A DNA stretch of 64,000 nt from Cohnella sp. GbtcB17 (lineage in GTDB: Bacteria > Bacillota > Bacilli > Paenibacillales > Paenibacillaceae). Each line of letters starts with the position of its first letter. Position 1 is the first letter of the stretch. A program made the position numbers and the translations under genes. The notes beneath the pieces were generated by a model that was not told the DNA's origin, ran no database searches, and worked only from the letters and a program-made list of their open reading frames with translations. Of the stretch, positions 1-7,989 are shown piece by piece. The stretch covers positions 1-64,000 of the forward strand of contig NZ_JAGXJW010000001.1 of assembly GCF_019091135.1 (NCBI RefSeq), read 5' to 3'.

Positions 1-258
1 GAGTTCTTTTTCGCCAAGCGATTTCACGGCACGGTCATAGCGCTGCTCGACTTCCTGTAACCGGCGGATTTCCTGCAGATGCTCGTCTGCGGCGGGAATG
101 TCCTCCGGCGGAATCGAGTCGCGATGCTCGCGAATCCATGTGCGAATGGTTTCGGGGTGAATGTCATACATACGAGCGAGCACCCCCACCTTAACGCCAG
201 CTAACGCTTCCTTTACAATCCGAATGCGTACTTCCTCTTTCCACTTCTTACCGCCCAT
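1..258 (-). CDS. IS3-family transposase OrfA, N-terminal part
   Basis: Reading frame on the minus strand running off the left window edge; about 86 codons are visible. It starts MGGKKWKEEVRIRIVKE, then has a helix-turn-helix of the kind found in IS3/IS150 OrfA proteins (residues about 22-45, with IHPETIRTWI), then a charged, heptad-like stretch (EIRRLQEVEQRYDRAVK) that fits the OrfA leucine-zipper region. OrfA binds the element ends and is normally fused to OrfB by frameshifting to make the active transposase. An ATG lies at 267 as well, but GGGAG abuts it directly; the ATG at 258 sits 9 bases from that GGGAG and is preferred. The catalytic OrfB would lie outside the window. Family call is by motif only. 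Confidence 0.7.
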   Translation of the reverse strand, partial: MGGKKWKEEVRIRIVKEALAGVKVGVLARMYDIHPETIRTWIREHRDSIPPEDIPAADEHLQEIRRLQEVEQRYDRAVKSLGEKEL

Positions 259-604
259 CCCGATCATCTCCCTTATCCCTATTTTAATAAATTGTAGGGA
301 GGGACTCCAATCCGATTAGGGGGCCTTAGAGAAAGTGCAGGATTTTTACCGGAAACACACGGAATCTCGCTTAGAGAAGCCAGCTACTGCGCACTTTTGC
401 ACGATAGACCGCAAAAATCCACTATACTCGCCGTGGATGATGCACTTTTGCACGATAGCATTTACTCTCATCCGGAAACAACGAGGCAATCTTCATTTCC
501 GATAAAGTCTCGCGTTTCTCTTCTCTGCGTGCGTTCGCCCGCGAATCGTGATAAAATGCAGGCCAAAGCGCGACTCGATTCGCAACATTTGGAGGTGCCT
601 TGCC
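259..604. other. Non-coding stretch between transposase and lactonase
   Basis: No convincing gene. It should hold the end of the IS3-type element: the sequence read on the minus strand from about 330 begins TGCACTTTCTC, with the TG expected of IS3 ends, but no partner end is in view. It also holds the direct repeats at 391 and 442. An AT-rich TATACT at 423-428 could be a -10 box, but its best -35 partner is 20 bases away. Short reading frames here have no ribosome binding site and look like chance. Confidence 0.4.
391..458. repeat. Pair of 17-bp direct repeats
   Basis: GCACTTTTGCACGATAG occurs at 391-407 and again, identical, at 442-458, a pitch of 51 bases. A related inverted piece (AAAGTGCAGGATTTTT, near 324-339) resembles the reverse complement of CAAAAATCC plus GCACTTTT in the same stretch. 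The repeats may belong to an insertion-sequence end or to a small interspersed repeat; function unknown. Confidence 0.55.
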
Positions 605-1687
605 TTGACGGCGACACGAACATTTGCCTTTATCGGTTCCTATGCGGACGCGGACGGACCGGGCCTGTACGCCTGCGCTTACGACGAGCGCACCGGCGCG
701 CTGACACTGCTCGACCAAGCAGACGGATTGCAAAATCCGACGTTTCTTGCCGTAAACGAAGAGAGCCGCACGATCTACTCGCTCACGGAAATGAAAGACG
801 AGGAAGGCACACGCCGCGGCGCGGCCGCGACGTATCGTTTCGCGCCTGACGAAGGACGGCTGCACAAATTAAACGAGGCGCAGACTATCCCCGCGACCGC
901 TTGCCATATCGCGCTCGACCGGACGAACCGCCTCGTCATGACGGCGAGCTACCACGGCGGCCTGTTCGGCGTGTCCGGCGTCCGGGACGACGGCGGCATC
1001 GGCGCGACGCTCGAGCTCCACCGGCACGAAGGAACGAGCGCGCTGCCCGTCCAGAGCCAGGCGCGGGTTCACTCGGTTATCGTCGACCGCGACAACCGCT
1101 TCGCCGCCGTGTCCGATCTCGGACTGGACAAGGTGTTCTTGTACAAGCTGGATCCCGCGAACCGCAGCCTCACCCGCCACAGCGAGACGAGCATAGCGCC
1201 GGGCTCGGGGCCTCGACATTTCGTTTTCCATCCGCAGCTTCCTTTCGGCTACGGGATCAACGAGTTGAACAGCACGCTGACGGTGTATGCCTACGACGCC
1301 GAGGCCGGCAAGCTTGAGGTCGTGCAGACGATCTCTACGCTGCCCGACTCTTTCGAAGGCGACAACGCCTGCGCGGACATCCACCTGTCCCCGGACGGCA
1401 AGTTCCTGTACGGCTCCAACCGCGGCCACGACAGCCTCGTCGTCTGCCGCATCGACCCGGAGAGCGGGCTGCTCGAGCCGGTCGAATACGCGCCGACGCT
1501 CGGCGGGCATCCGCGCAACTTCGCGGTGTCCCCGGACGGCCGGTTCGTGCTCGTCGCCAACCGGGACGGCAACCACGTCGTGACGTTCAGCCGCGACGCC
1601 GACACAGGCAAGCTGCTGCCTACTGGCAGCGAGCTGCGCGTGCCGAAGCCGGTGTGCGTCCGCTTCGCGGCGTTCGGCGGCGAATAA
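605..1687 (+). CDS. Lactonase-family beta-propeller protein (6-phosphogluconolactonase-like)
   Basis: 360 residues of the seven-bladed beta-propeller lactonase family (PF10282, the YbhE/YkgB type), whose best-known members hydrolyse 6-phosphogluconolactone in the oxidative pentose phosphate pathway. Visible family signatures are FIGSYADADGPGLYAC at the start, GSGPRHFVFHP in the middle, SPDGKFLYGSNRGHDSL, and the closing KPVCVRF. The frame is open further upstream to an ATG at 548, but GGAGGT at 591-596 sits 8 bases before TTG 605, and homology begins just after it, so TTG 605 is taken as the start. No signal peptide, so cytoplasmic. A paralogue lies at 6799. The exact lactone substrate cannot be told from sequence. 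Confidence 0.88.
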   Translation: MTATRTFAFIGSYADADGPGLYACAYDERTGALTLLDQADGLQNPTFLAVNEESRTIYSLTEMKDEEGTRRGAAATYRFAPDEGRLHKLNEAQTIPATACHIALDRTNRLVMTASYHGGLFGVSGVRDDGGIGATLELHRHEGTSALPVQSQARVHSVIVDRDNRFAAVSDLGLDKVFLYKLDPANRSLTRHSETSIAPGSGPRHFVFHPQLPFGYGINELNSTLTVYAYDAEAGKLEVVQTISTLPDSFEGDNACADIHLSPDGKFLYGSNRGHDSLVVCRIDPESGLLEPVEYAPTLGGHPRNFAVSPDGRFVLVANRDGNHVVTFSRDADTGKLLPTGSELRVPKPVCVRFAAFGGE

Positions 1688-1762
1688 TCGTTTCATAGGC
1701 ACGATCCCAGATACCGGCAAACTTTGATTTTACGATCAGACGTTCTGGTTTCCTGCCCTTCA

Positions 1763-1771
1763 TGTTATAAT
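1763..1771 (+). promoter_or_regulatory. Extended -10 promoter of the helicase gene
   Basis: TGTTATAAT is a perfect extended -10 (TG-n-TATAAT), with TATAAT at 1766-1771. There is no good -35, which an extended -10 does not need. Transcription would begin 7-8 bases on, at or just before the ATG at 1779, so the message should have almost no leader. Confidence 0.55.
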
Positions 1772-1778
1772 CGAAACT

Positions 1779-4121
1779 ATGAATACGACGACGAACCACG
1801 AACGATTTTTCGAACGCAAACGGCGGGAAGCCGGCGTACAGCTGAACGAAGTCCAGAAGCAGGCGGTCCTTCATACCGAGGGGCCGCTTCTTCTGCTGGC
1901 GTCGCCCGGTTCGGGCAAGACGACGACGCTAATGATGCGGACGGGGTACTTGATCGCGGAAAAAGGGGTCAACCCGGCGCGAATCAAGGCGGTGACGTTC
2001 AGTCGGGCTTCGGCGCGGGACATGTCGGAGCGGTTCGCCGCGTTGTTTCCCGAGCTCGCCGGCGTCAAAGTCGGATTTTCTACGATCCACAGCTTCGCGT
2101 TCGAAGTCGTGCGCGCGTACTATCGGGCGCGGGGCGAGGCGTACCAGCTTATCGAGGGCGAGATCGAGCAGGAGGAAGAGGACGAGCTGCGGGCGGCGGA
2201 CCTGCCTGTACTGCACAAGAAGCCGATCCTGCGCCAGCTCTACCGGACGATGACGGGCGGCGGCAGTCTGACCGAGGATCAGATGGAAGATTTGACGACC
2301 TATATCAGCTACATCAAAAATAAAATGCTGCCCGAGGACCGCTGGAGCGAGGCGAAATGCGAGCTGAAGGACGCGGACAAGCTGCTGCGCGCCTACGAGC
2401 GCTACAAGCGCGAGGGGACCGACCGGCTGCTGCTGGATTTTGACGACATGCTCACGATCTGCCACCTCGCGCTGTCCGAGGATCCGCGGCTGCTGCGCCG
2501 CTACCAGCAAAGATACGACTACCTGATGACCGACGAGAGCCAGGACACCTCGCTCGTCCAGTTCGGCATCGTCGGCCTGCTGGCCGCCTCGCACGGCAAC
2601 CTGTGCGTCGTCGCCGACGACGACCAGAGCATCTACGGCTGGCGCGGTGCGGAGCCCGGCTATTTGCTCGACTTCAAGTCGCATTATCCGGCGGCCGAGG
2701 TGCTCAAGATGGAGCGCAACTACCGGTCGGCGCCCGAGATCGTCGAGACGGCGGCGCGCTTCATCCGGCGCAACAAAAACAGGTACGACAAGGCGATGTA
2801 CACGAAAAATCCGTCCGGCGGCCGCGTCTCCCTGCGTTTGCTCGCCGACTACAAGGCGCAGGCGAAATACTTGACGGCGGCGCTAACGGATCGGGGCGCG
2901 GACCGGACGACCGCCGTGCTGTACCGCAACCATACGTCCGCCCTCGTCCTCGTCAACGCGCTCGACCGCGCCGGCATTCCGTTTAACCTGAAGGACGGGG
3001 ACAAGCGCTTCTTTTCGCATTGGGTGGTCGAGGATGTGCTGAACTTCATGCGGATGGCGTACACGGACCGGCGGCCCGAGCTGCTTGAGAAGATCTATCC
3101 GAAGCTCGCCGGCTACATCACGCGGGAGCAGATGAGCGCGCTGCTGCGCATCGGCGGCGGTTCGGTGTCCGTGTTCGACACGCTGATCGAGCGGGTGCCG
3201 CTCAAGGAATACCAGGTGAAGCAGTTGCGGGAAAACAAAGATACGTTCGGGCGGATGCAAGCGATGAACGCGCGCCAGGCGATCCGCACGATCCGCTACA
3301 ATCTCGGCTACGAGCGGGCGATCGAGCGGCTGTGCGAGCGGTTCGGCTTCCGGCAGGAGATGCTGCTCGGCGTGCTCAACACGCTCGAGGACATCGCCGA
3401 CGGCCTGGAGACGATGACGGACTTCGCCGAGCGGCTCAAGTACCTCGAGTCGCTGCTGCGCAGCGCCAAGTCCCGCAGCCGCGATCCGGAGGCGGTGACG
3501 CTGTCGACGTTTCATAGCGCGAAGGGGCTCGAGTTCGACCGCGTGTACATGATCGACCTCGCGGAGGGGGTCATTCCTTCGAACGATGACATCAAAAAGT
3601 ACGATAAAGGCGACGCCGCCGACATGGAGGAGGCCGTGCGCCTGTTCTACGTCGGCATGACACGCGCGAAGCGGCAGCTGGAGCTTGTGGCGTACCAGAA
3701 AAAGGACGGCGCGGCGGTCAAAGAGTCGCGTTTCATGACGGCGGTGCGCAGCTTCGGTGCGGCCGGAGGCGAACGAGCAGGCGGGCGAGCCGCTGCCGAT
3801 CCGACAGGGCAGGCGGGACGCGCCGGAAGTGCGGACGCTTCGCGGGGAGCGCCAAGGCGTGCCGGCCCCGCCGCCGCAGGCCTGCTCGCGCAGACGCAGA
3901 CGCCGGCGGCGACGGTCTGGCAGGGCGAGCTGCCCGCGTATATGAAGCCGGGGGCGCGCGTATCGCATCGGACGTTCGGCCCCGGGATCGTGCTGTCGGC
4001 GGACGCGGAGGCGATCCGCGTGTCGTTCGCCGAGGGGGACAAGAAGCTGCTCACGCAGGTGTGTATGGAAATGGGTCTTTTGAAGCCGGCCAAGCAGCGG
4101 TCACATGACGCGCTGCGATGA
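1779..4121 (+). CDS. UvrD/Rep-family ATP-dependent DNA helicase
   Basis: 780-residue superfamily 1A 3'-5' helicase (PcrA/UvrD/Rep type), acting on single-stranded DNA in repair and in clearing stalled forks. All motifs are visible in order: Walker A ASPGSGKTT (41-49), motif II DESQDTS, motif III DDDQSIYGWRGA, NYRS (IV), TFHSAKGLEFDRVY (V) and LFYVGMTRAKRQL (VI). After motif VI comes an Ala/Gly/Arg-rich linker, then a small C-terminal domain (PGARVSHRTFGPGIVLS) like the Tudor-like tail that binds RNA polymerase in PcrA/UvrD. It is about 40-60 residues longer than typical PcrA because of that linker. No ribosome binding site precedes the ATG; the -10 box lies 7 bases upstream, which suggests leaderless translation. 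Probably an accessory paralogue rather than the housekeeping PcrA, since no ligA neighbour is present. Confidence 0.93.
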   Translation: MNTTTNHERFFERKRREAGVQLNEVQKQAVLHTEGPLLLLASPGSGKTTTLMMRTGYLIAEKGVNPARIKAVTFSRASARDMSERFAALFPELAGVKVGFSTIHSFAFEVVRAYYRARGEAYQLIEGEIEQEEEDELRAADLPVLHKKPILRQLYRTMTGGGSLTEDQMEDLTTYISYIKNKMLPEDRWSEAKCELKDADKLLRAYERYKREGTDRLLLDFDDMLTICHLALSEDPRLLRRYQQRYDYLMTDESQDTSLVQFGIVGLLAASHGNLCVVADDDQSIYGWRGAEPGYLLDFKSHYPAAEVLKMERNYRSAPEIVETAARFIRRNKNRYDKAMYTKNPSGGRVSLRLLADYKAQAKYLTAALTDRGADRTTAVLYRNHTSALVLVNALDRAGIPFNLKDGDKRFFSHWVVEDVLNFMRMAYTDRRPELLEKIYPKLAGYITREQMSALLRIGGGSVSVFDTLIERVPLKEYQVKQLRENKDTFGRMQAMNARQAIRTIRYNLGYERAIERLCERFGFRQEMLLGVLNTLEDIADGLETMTDFAERLKYLESLLRSAKSRSRDPEAVTLSTFHSAKGLEFDRVYMIDLAEGVIPSNDDIKKYDKGDAADMEEAVRLFYVGMTRAKRQLELVAYQKKDGAAVKESRFMTAVRSFGAAGGERAGGRAAADPTGQAGRAGSADASRGAPRRAGPAAAGLLAQTQTPAATVWQGELPAYMKPGARVSHRTFGPGIVLSADAEAIRVSFAEGDKKLLTQVCMEMGLLKPAKQRSHDALR

Positions 4122-4232
4122 CGGGCGTGACCGGAGTCACGCGATTCGGTGACCGTCCGGACAACAAGGGTGACTGATGGCGGCCGCGGATTGGGCTATG
4201 ATAGGGGAAGCAGACGAGAAGGAGGACCTCGC

Positions 4233-4733
4233 GTGTCCCGCTATTCGATCAAACCCCTATCCGAGAGACTGGGCCTCAGGCCCTACCAACGCCTCTATTT
4301 TGAAGGCGCGCCCCTTATTTACCTGAATTCGCTCGGCCCGTCGCCTGTGGGCATTCGGTTTCTGAATGCGCCGGAAGGTCCGATCGACTTTATACATTTG
4401 TTCGTGACGTCGCTGGACGACCTGGAACGGCGCGTGCCGTTGCTGGCCAAGCATCTGTCGCCGCGAGGCATGCTCTGGGTGTCCTGGCCGAAGGGCCGCG
4501 GGCAGCCGCATACCGATATCGACGAAGAGGCTGTGGCAAATATCGGTCTCGCATGCGGCCTCTCCGGCGTCAAGGACTGCGAGATCGACGAGAGATGGAC
4601 GGGGCGCAAGTTCGTGTTTCCGAAAAAGGGGCGTCCCAGGTCGACGGGGTTTGCGGGCGCTCCGCATACGCCGGCGGCCGATATGCCCGGTCATCGGACA
4701 GAGAGAGAGCTTGTGTCCGCCGGAGCGCGATGA
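4233..4733 (+). CDS. DUF3052-family protein
   Basis: 166 residues, starting at GTG 4233, 8 bases after AAGGAGG; the frame extends upstream but without a ribosome site. Sequence features match DUF3052: an N-terminal LSERLGLRPYQRLYF segment, then FIHLFVTSLDDLERRVPLL, GMLWVSWPKGRGQPHTDIDE, and a closing GLSGVKDCEIDERWTGRKFV. Members are small cytoplasmic proteins of unknown function with a methyltransferase-like alpha/beta look but no cofactor motif. About 30 residues at the C-terminus are disordered. The gene follows the helicase by about 110 bases and could be on the same transcript. Confidence 0.75.
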   Translation: MSRYSIKPLSERLGLRPYQRLYFEGAPLIYLNSLGPSPVGIRFLNAPEGPIDFIHLFVTSLDDLERRVPLLAKHLSPRGMLWVSWPKGRGQPHTDIDEEAVANIGLACGLSGVKDCEIDERWTGRKFVFPKKGRPRSTGFAGAPHTPAADMPGHRTERELVSAGAR

Positions 4734-4797
4734 GGCGATTGCGGCTCGTTTTGCCGCCCGGTCAGCCGTTCGTTTTGTCAGTCGTTCGACGGACGAG

Positions 4798-4821
4798 AGA
4801 GCCCTTGCTGGGGCTCTTTTT
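4798..4821 (+). terminator. Intrinsic terminator
   Basis: AGAGCCC (4798-4804) and GGGCTCT (4811-4817) form a perfect 7-bp stem with a 6-base loop, followed by TTTT. It ends the helicase/DUF3052 transcript. Confidence 0.75.
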
Positions 4822-4874
4822 GCGTTTGCGAGGACGTACGATCCGCGATTCGCGAAGGGAAATGCCTTGCTTCG

Positions 4875-4904
4875 TTGTGCTGAACGTTCGGTTCGGAGTA
4901 AAAT
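4875..4904 (+). promoter_or_regulatory. Candidate sigma-A promoter of the ROK kinase
   Basis: TTGTGC (4875-4880), an 18-base spacer and TAAAAT (4899-4904), about 37 bases before the ATG at 4941, just after a terminator. Position makes it plausible; no experiment supports it. Confidence 0.45.
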
Positions 4905-4940
4905 GAACCTATCGCAAATACATAGGAGGAACCACTTTTC

Positions 4941-5816
4941 ATGCGTATTGGGGCAATCGAAGCGGGCGGCACCAAGTTCGTCTGCGGCATCGGCAACGAG
5001 AACGGAACGATCGAAGAGCGGGTAAGCTTCCCGACGGAGCACCCGGAGAAGACGCTTGCACAAGTATTCGAATACTTCAAGGACAAGGCGGTAGCGTCGA
5101 TCGGCATCGGCTCCTTCGGTCCGATCAACATCGACGAGACGAGTCCCGCGTACGGCTACGTGACGACGACGCCGAAGCCGGGCTGGTCCGGCTATCCATT
5201 CCTTCCGGCCATGAAGCAGCGCTTCGACGTGCCGATGGGCTGGGATACGGACGTCAATGCGGCTGCGCTGGGCGAGGCGACCTGGGGCGCGGCGGCCGGA
5301 CTCGACAGCTGCATTTACTACACGATCGGTACGGGCGTCGGCGTCGGCGTTTATGCCGAGGGCAAGCTGGTGCACGGGCTCGTGCACCCCGAAGGCGGCC
5401 ACGTGCTCGTGCGGCGCCATCCGGACGACGAGTACCAGGGCTTCTGCCCGTATCACGGCGATTGTCTCGAGGGGCTCGCGGCGGGTCCTGCGCTTCAAGG
5501 CCGGTGGAAGGTGCCTGGCAGCGAGCTGCCGCCGGATCATCCGGCTTGGGCGATGGAGGCTTACTACATCGGGCAAGCCGTGGCGAACGCGGTGCTCATG
5601 CTGTCGCCGAAGCGCGTCATTCTCGGCGGCGGCGTCATGCATCAGCCGCAGCTGTTCCCGCTCGTACGCGCCGAGGTGCTCAAGGCGCTGAACGGCTACG
5701 TAAGCTCCGACGCGCTGGCGGCGGGCATCGACGGCTACATCGTGCCGCCGGGTCTCGGCGACAACGCCGGTTTGACCGGCGCGCTGGCGCTCGGACTGCG
5801 GGCGCTGGGCCGCTAA
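4941..5816 (+). CDS. ROK-family fructokinase-like sugar kinase
   Basis: 291-residue ROK kinase of the fructokinase group (ScrK/GmuE type), phosphorylating a free hexose, probably fructose or mannose, with ATP in the cytoplasm. The N-terminal ATP loop is GAIEAGGTKFVCGIG (residues 4-18), the catalytic segment is GWDTDVNAAALGE, the second phosphate loop is YYTIGTGVGVGVY, and the His/Cys zinc cluster of ROK proteins is intact (HPEGGH then CPYHGDCLEG). AGGAGGA lies 9 bases before the ATG. The next gene starts 14 bases after its stop, so the two are cotranscribed. Fructokinase fits best, by its length and zinc loop; other ROK hexokinases cannot be excluded. Confidence 0.85.
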   Translation: MRIGAIEAGGTKFVCGIGNENGTIEERVSFPTEHPEKTLAQVFEYFKDKAVASIGIGSFGPINIDETSPAYGYVTTTPKPGWSGYPFLPAMKQRFDVPMGWDTDVNAAALGEATWGAAAGLDSCIYYTIGTGVGVGVYAEGKLVHGLVHPEGGHVLVRRHPDDEYQGFCPYHGDCLEGLAAGPALQGRWKVPGSELPPDHPAWAMEAYYIGQAVANAVLMLSPKRVILGGGVMHQPQLFPLVRAEVLKALNGYVSSDALAAGIDGYIVPPGLGDNAGLTGALALGLRALGR

Positions 5817-5829
5817 GGGCCGGCGGGTC

Positions 5830-6759
5830 GTGGACACGCCGCCCCGGCCGAGCGGAGCGCAGCAGACGCCCGGGACGGGCGCTGCGCCCTCTGGCGCGAA
5901 GACAGCCGCGACGCCTGCGTCCGAGCGTCCCGAAGGAAGGGGCGGCAGGCGCATCCTGCGGGTCGGTTTCGTGCTGCTGGCGTTTGCGGCCGCGCTGGGC
6001 TTGCTCGCCTTCCTCATGCTGCGTACAGGCGACGGCAGATCCGGCTTGCAAGCGAAGCCCATCCCGAAGCCGCCCTCGCATTACGATTATGGCACGGCTG
6101 CGGCCGCCAGCGGCATGACGCTTCACTATTTGAAGACAGACCCCGCCAACGTGACGCTCACGGTCGTTCGCGACAATGTCGCGATCGCGCCCTACTACGG
6201 AATCAACGGCGGGTTCTTCTACGACAGCGCGCTGCTCAGCATGGCGATCGTCGACGGCGTGCCCGTCGCCGGAGACGGCAGCGCGTCCGGCGGGTTCGGC
6301 TCGGGCGCGGAAAACGTCAAGTACGCCCGGGGAACGCTGGTGTGGGACCGCGTATCGGAGCGGCTCAGCGTTCAGGTCGCGAGCAAGGCGGCAGATCTCG
6401 ACGTGACGGACACGTCGAGCTACTGGGCGCAGGGCGGGATCTCGATGGGGCTCGGCCGCGATGCGTCCTGGTATGACCAGGCGGTCGCCGAGCATGCGCC
6501 GTTCATGGACGAGCCCAGACTGCGATCGGGGGCGGTCTACGACAAAGAGGGAAGCCTGTACCTCGTCGTCAGCACAACCCGGGGGACACTGGCCGATTTT
6601 CGTGCAGCGATCCTGGAGGTGCTAGGCGGGCAAGGCCTTCCCGCGCTCGCGGACGGCATCTTCCTCGACGGCGACGGCTCCTCGCAGCTTCGCAGCCGCG
6701 AGGCTTCCTTGAAGGGAGACCTGCGCCCCGTCGTCCAGATGATGTCGCTGCTCAAGTGA
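5830..6759 (+). CDS. Membrane-anchored phosphodiester glycosidase-domain protein (NAGPA type)
   Basis: 309 residues from GTG 5830. The first 35 residues are Pro/Ala/Gly-rich, followed by one membrane segment (VGFVLLAFAAALGLLAFLML, about 42-61), so the rest is outside the cell. The outer part is a phosphodiester glycosidase domain (PF09992, named for the lysosomal N-acetylglucosamine-1-phosphodiester enzyme): GINGGFFYDSALLSMAIVDG and near the end GIFLDGDGSSQLRSRE carry the signature Asn-Gly-Gly and Asp-Gly-Asp-Gly-Ser residues. Bacterial members remove sugars from phosphodiester-linked polymers or cap wall polymers; the substrate here is unknown. The ribosome site is weak, so it may depend on translation coupling with the ROK kinase 14 bases upstream. 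Confidence 0.75.
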   Translation: MDTPPRPSGAQQTPGTGAAPSGAKTAATPASERPEGRGGRRILRVGFVLLAFAAALGLLAFLMLRTGDGRSGLQAKPIPKPPSHYDYGTAAAASGMTLHYLKTDPANVTLTVVRDNVAIAPYYGINGGFFYDSALLSMAIVDGVPVAGDGSASGGFGSGAENVKYARGTLVWDRVSERLSVQVASKAADLDVTDTSSYWAQGGISMGLGRDASWYDQAVAEHAPFMDEPRLRSGAVYDKEGSLYLVVSTTRGTLADFRAAILEVLGGQGLPALADGIFLDGDGSSQLRSREASLKGDLRPVVQMMSLLK

Positions 6760-6798
6760 TTCGTATCCATTCATTCGCATCGATCATAGGAGGTTCAT

Positions 6799-7848
6799 AT
6801 GCCGCAATCCTACGCACCGCTGTTCGTCGGATCGTACCAATCGGCGGACCAGCAAGGCATTCATATCCTTCAGTTGGACGCCGAGTCCGGCACGCTGTCG
6901 AAGCTCGGCGGCGTCGCGGGCATCGACAATCCGTCTTTCCTGGCCTACCATGCAGAGACCGGCGTGCTGTACGCGGTCAGCGAGACCGATCCGGACGGCG
7001 CGGTCGTCGCCTATGCTTACAATGCGGCCGCGCATACGCTGACCGAGATCAATCGGCAGCCCTCGCAGGGCGGCGCGCCATGCCACCTGGCGGTCGACCC
7101 TTCGGGCGCCTGGCTCACGCTTGTCAATTATACGGGCGGCAACATCAGCCTGTACCCGATCGGCGAAGGGGGGGCGCTGGGCGAGCCGGTTCAGTCGGTC
7201 GCCCACGAAGGCGGCAGCATCAACGCCGAACGTCAGGAAGGCCCGCATCCGCATTCGATCTATGCGGTGCCCGGCACGTCGTATTACTTGGCCTGCGATC
7301 TCGGGACGGACAAGATCTACACCTACCGCCTGGACGCAGCCGCCGGCCGTCTCGTGGCCGTGCGCGAGACGAACGTGACCCCGGGCTCGGGCCCGCGGCA
7401 TCTGGCGCTTCATCCGACCTTGCCTTTTGTCTACCTCATCGACGAATTGATGAGCCGGATCGTGGCGTTTAGGCTGAATGCCGACGAAGGATCGCTCGAG
7501 CCGCTGCAGACCGTATCTACCCTTCCCGAAGAATACGGCGGGGAGAGCTATTGCGCGGAGGTGGCGGTATCGGCCGACGGCCGGTACGTGTACGGCTCCA
7601 ACCGCGGCCATGACAGCATCGTGTCTTTCCGCGTCGGCGAAGACGGCGGCCTGTCGCTGATTGGGCACACGCCGAGCGGCGGGCATTTTCCGCGCCACTT
7701 CCTGGCGCTGCCGGACGGCCGCTGGCTGCTCGCCGCCAACCAGAACGGCGACAACATCGTCGTCATGCGCGTCGACGAGGACGGTTTCCCGCAGCATGCG
7801 GGCAGCGAGTACGAGATGACGAAGCCGGTATGCGTGCGATTGGGCTGA
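6799..7848 (+). CDS. Second lactonase-family beta-propeller protein
   Basis: 349 residues, same family as the protein at 605 and clearly its paralogue: FVGSYQSADQQGIHILQL at the start, GSGPRHLALHPTLPFVY in the middle, YVYGSNRGHDSIVSF, and KPVCVRLG at the end. AGGAGG sits 6 bases before the ATG. It follows the glycosidase gene by 39 bases and may share the ROK kinase transcript, pairing a sugar kinase with a sugar-lactone hydrolase. It ends at the strong two-way terminator at 7889. Which of the two paralogues is the 6-phosphogluconolactonase is not decidable from sequence. Confidence 0.88.
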   Translation: MPQSYAPLFVGSYQSADQQGIHILQLDAESGTLSKLGGVAGIDNPSFLAYHAETGVLYAVSETDPDGAVVAYAYNAAAHTLTEINRQPSQGGAPCHLAVDPSGAWLTLVNYTGGNISLYPIGEGGALGEPVQSVAHEGGSINAERQEGPHPHSIYAVPGTSYYLACDLGTDKIYTYRLDAAAGRLVAVRETNVTPGSGPRHLALHPTLPFVYLIDELMSRIVAFRLNADEGSLEPLQTVSTLPEEYGGESYCAEVAVSADGRYVYGSNRGHDSIVSFRVGEDGGLSLIGHTPSGGHFPRHFLALPDGRWLLAANQNGDNIVVMRVDEDGFPQHAGSEYEMTKPVCVRLG

Positions 7849-7888
7849 CACGCGCGCGATAGACCAAGCAAACGGAAAAAGGATGCGC

Positions 7889-7936
7889 AAAAAGGACGGT
7901 CCGGCAGGCGATTGGCGCCTGCGAGACCGTCCTTTT
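7889..7936. terminator. Bidirectional intrinsic terminator
   Basis: AAAAGGACGGTC and GACCGTCCTTTT form a long outer stem with an inner CGGCAGGCG/CGCCTGCG stem. The T-run on either strand serves the lactonase gene from the left and the GH44 gene from the right. Confidence 0.8.
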
Positions 7937-7989
7937 GTTTGCTCGTCAAATGGCTTTGAAGCGGTTCGAGCTCGCCGCTATGCGCCCTC

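Noticed and set aside
4257-6062. 601-codon minus-strand frame across DUF3052 and ROK kinase genes
   Set aside because: It spans two clear plus-strand genes, a terminator and a promoter, and has no motif; shadow frame.
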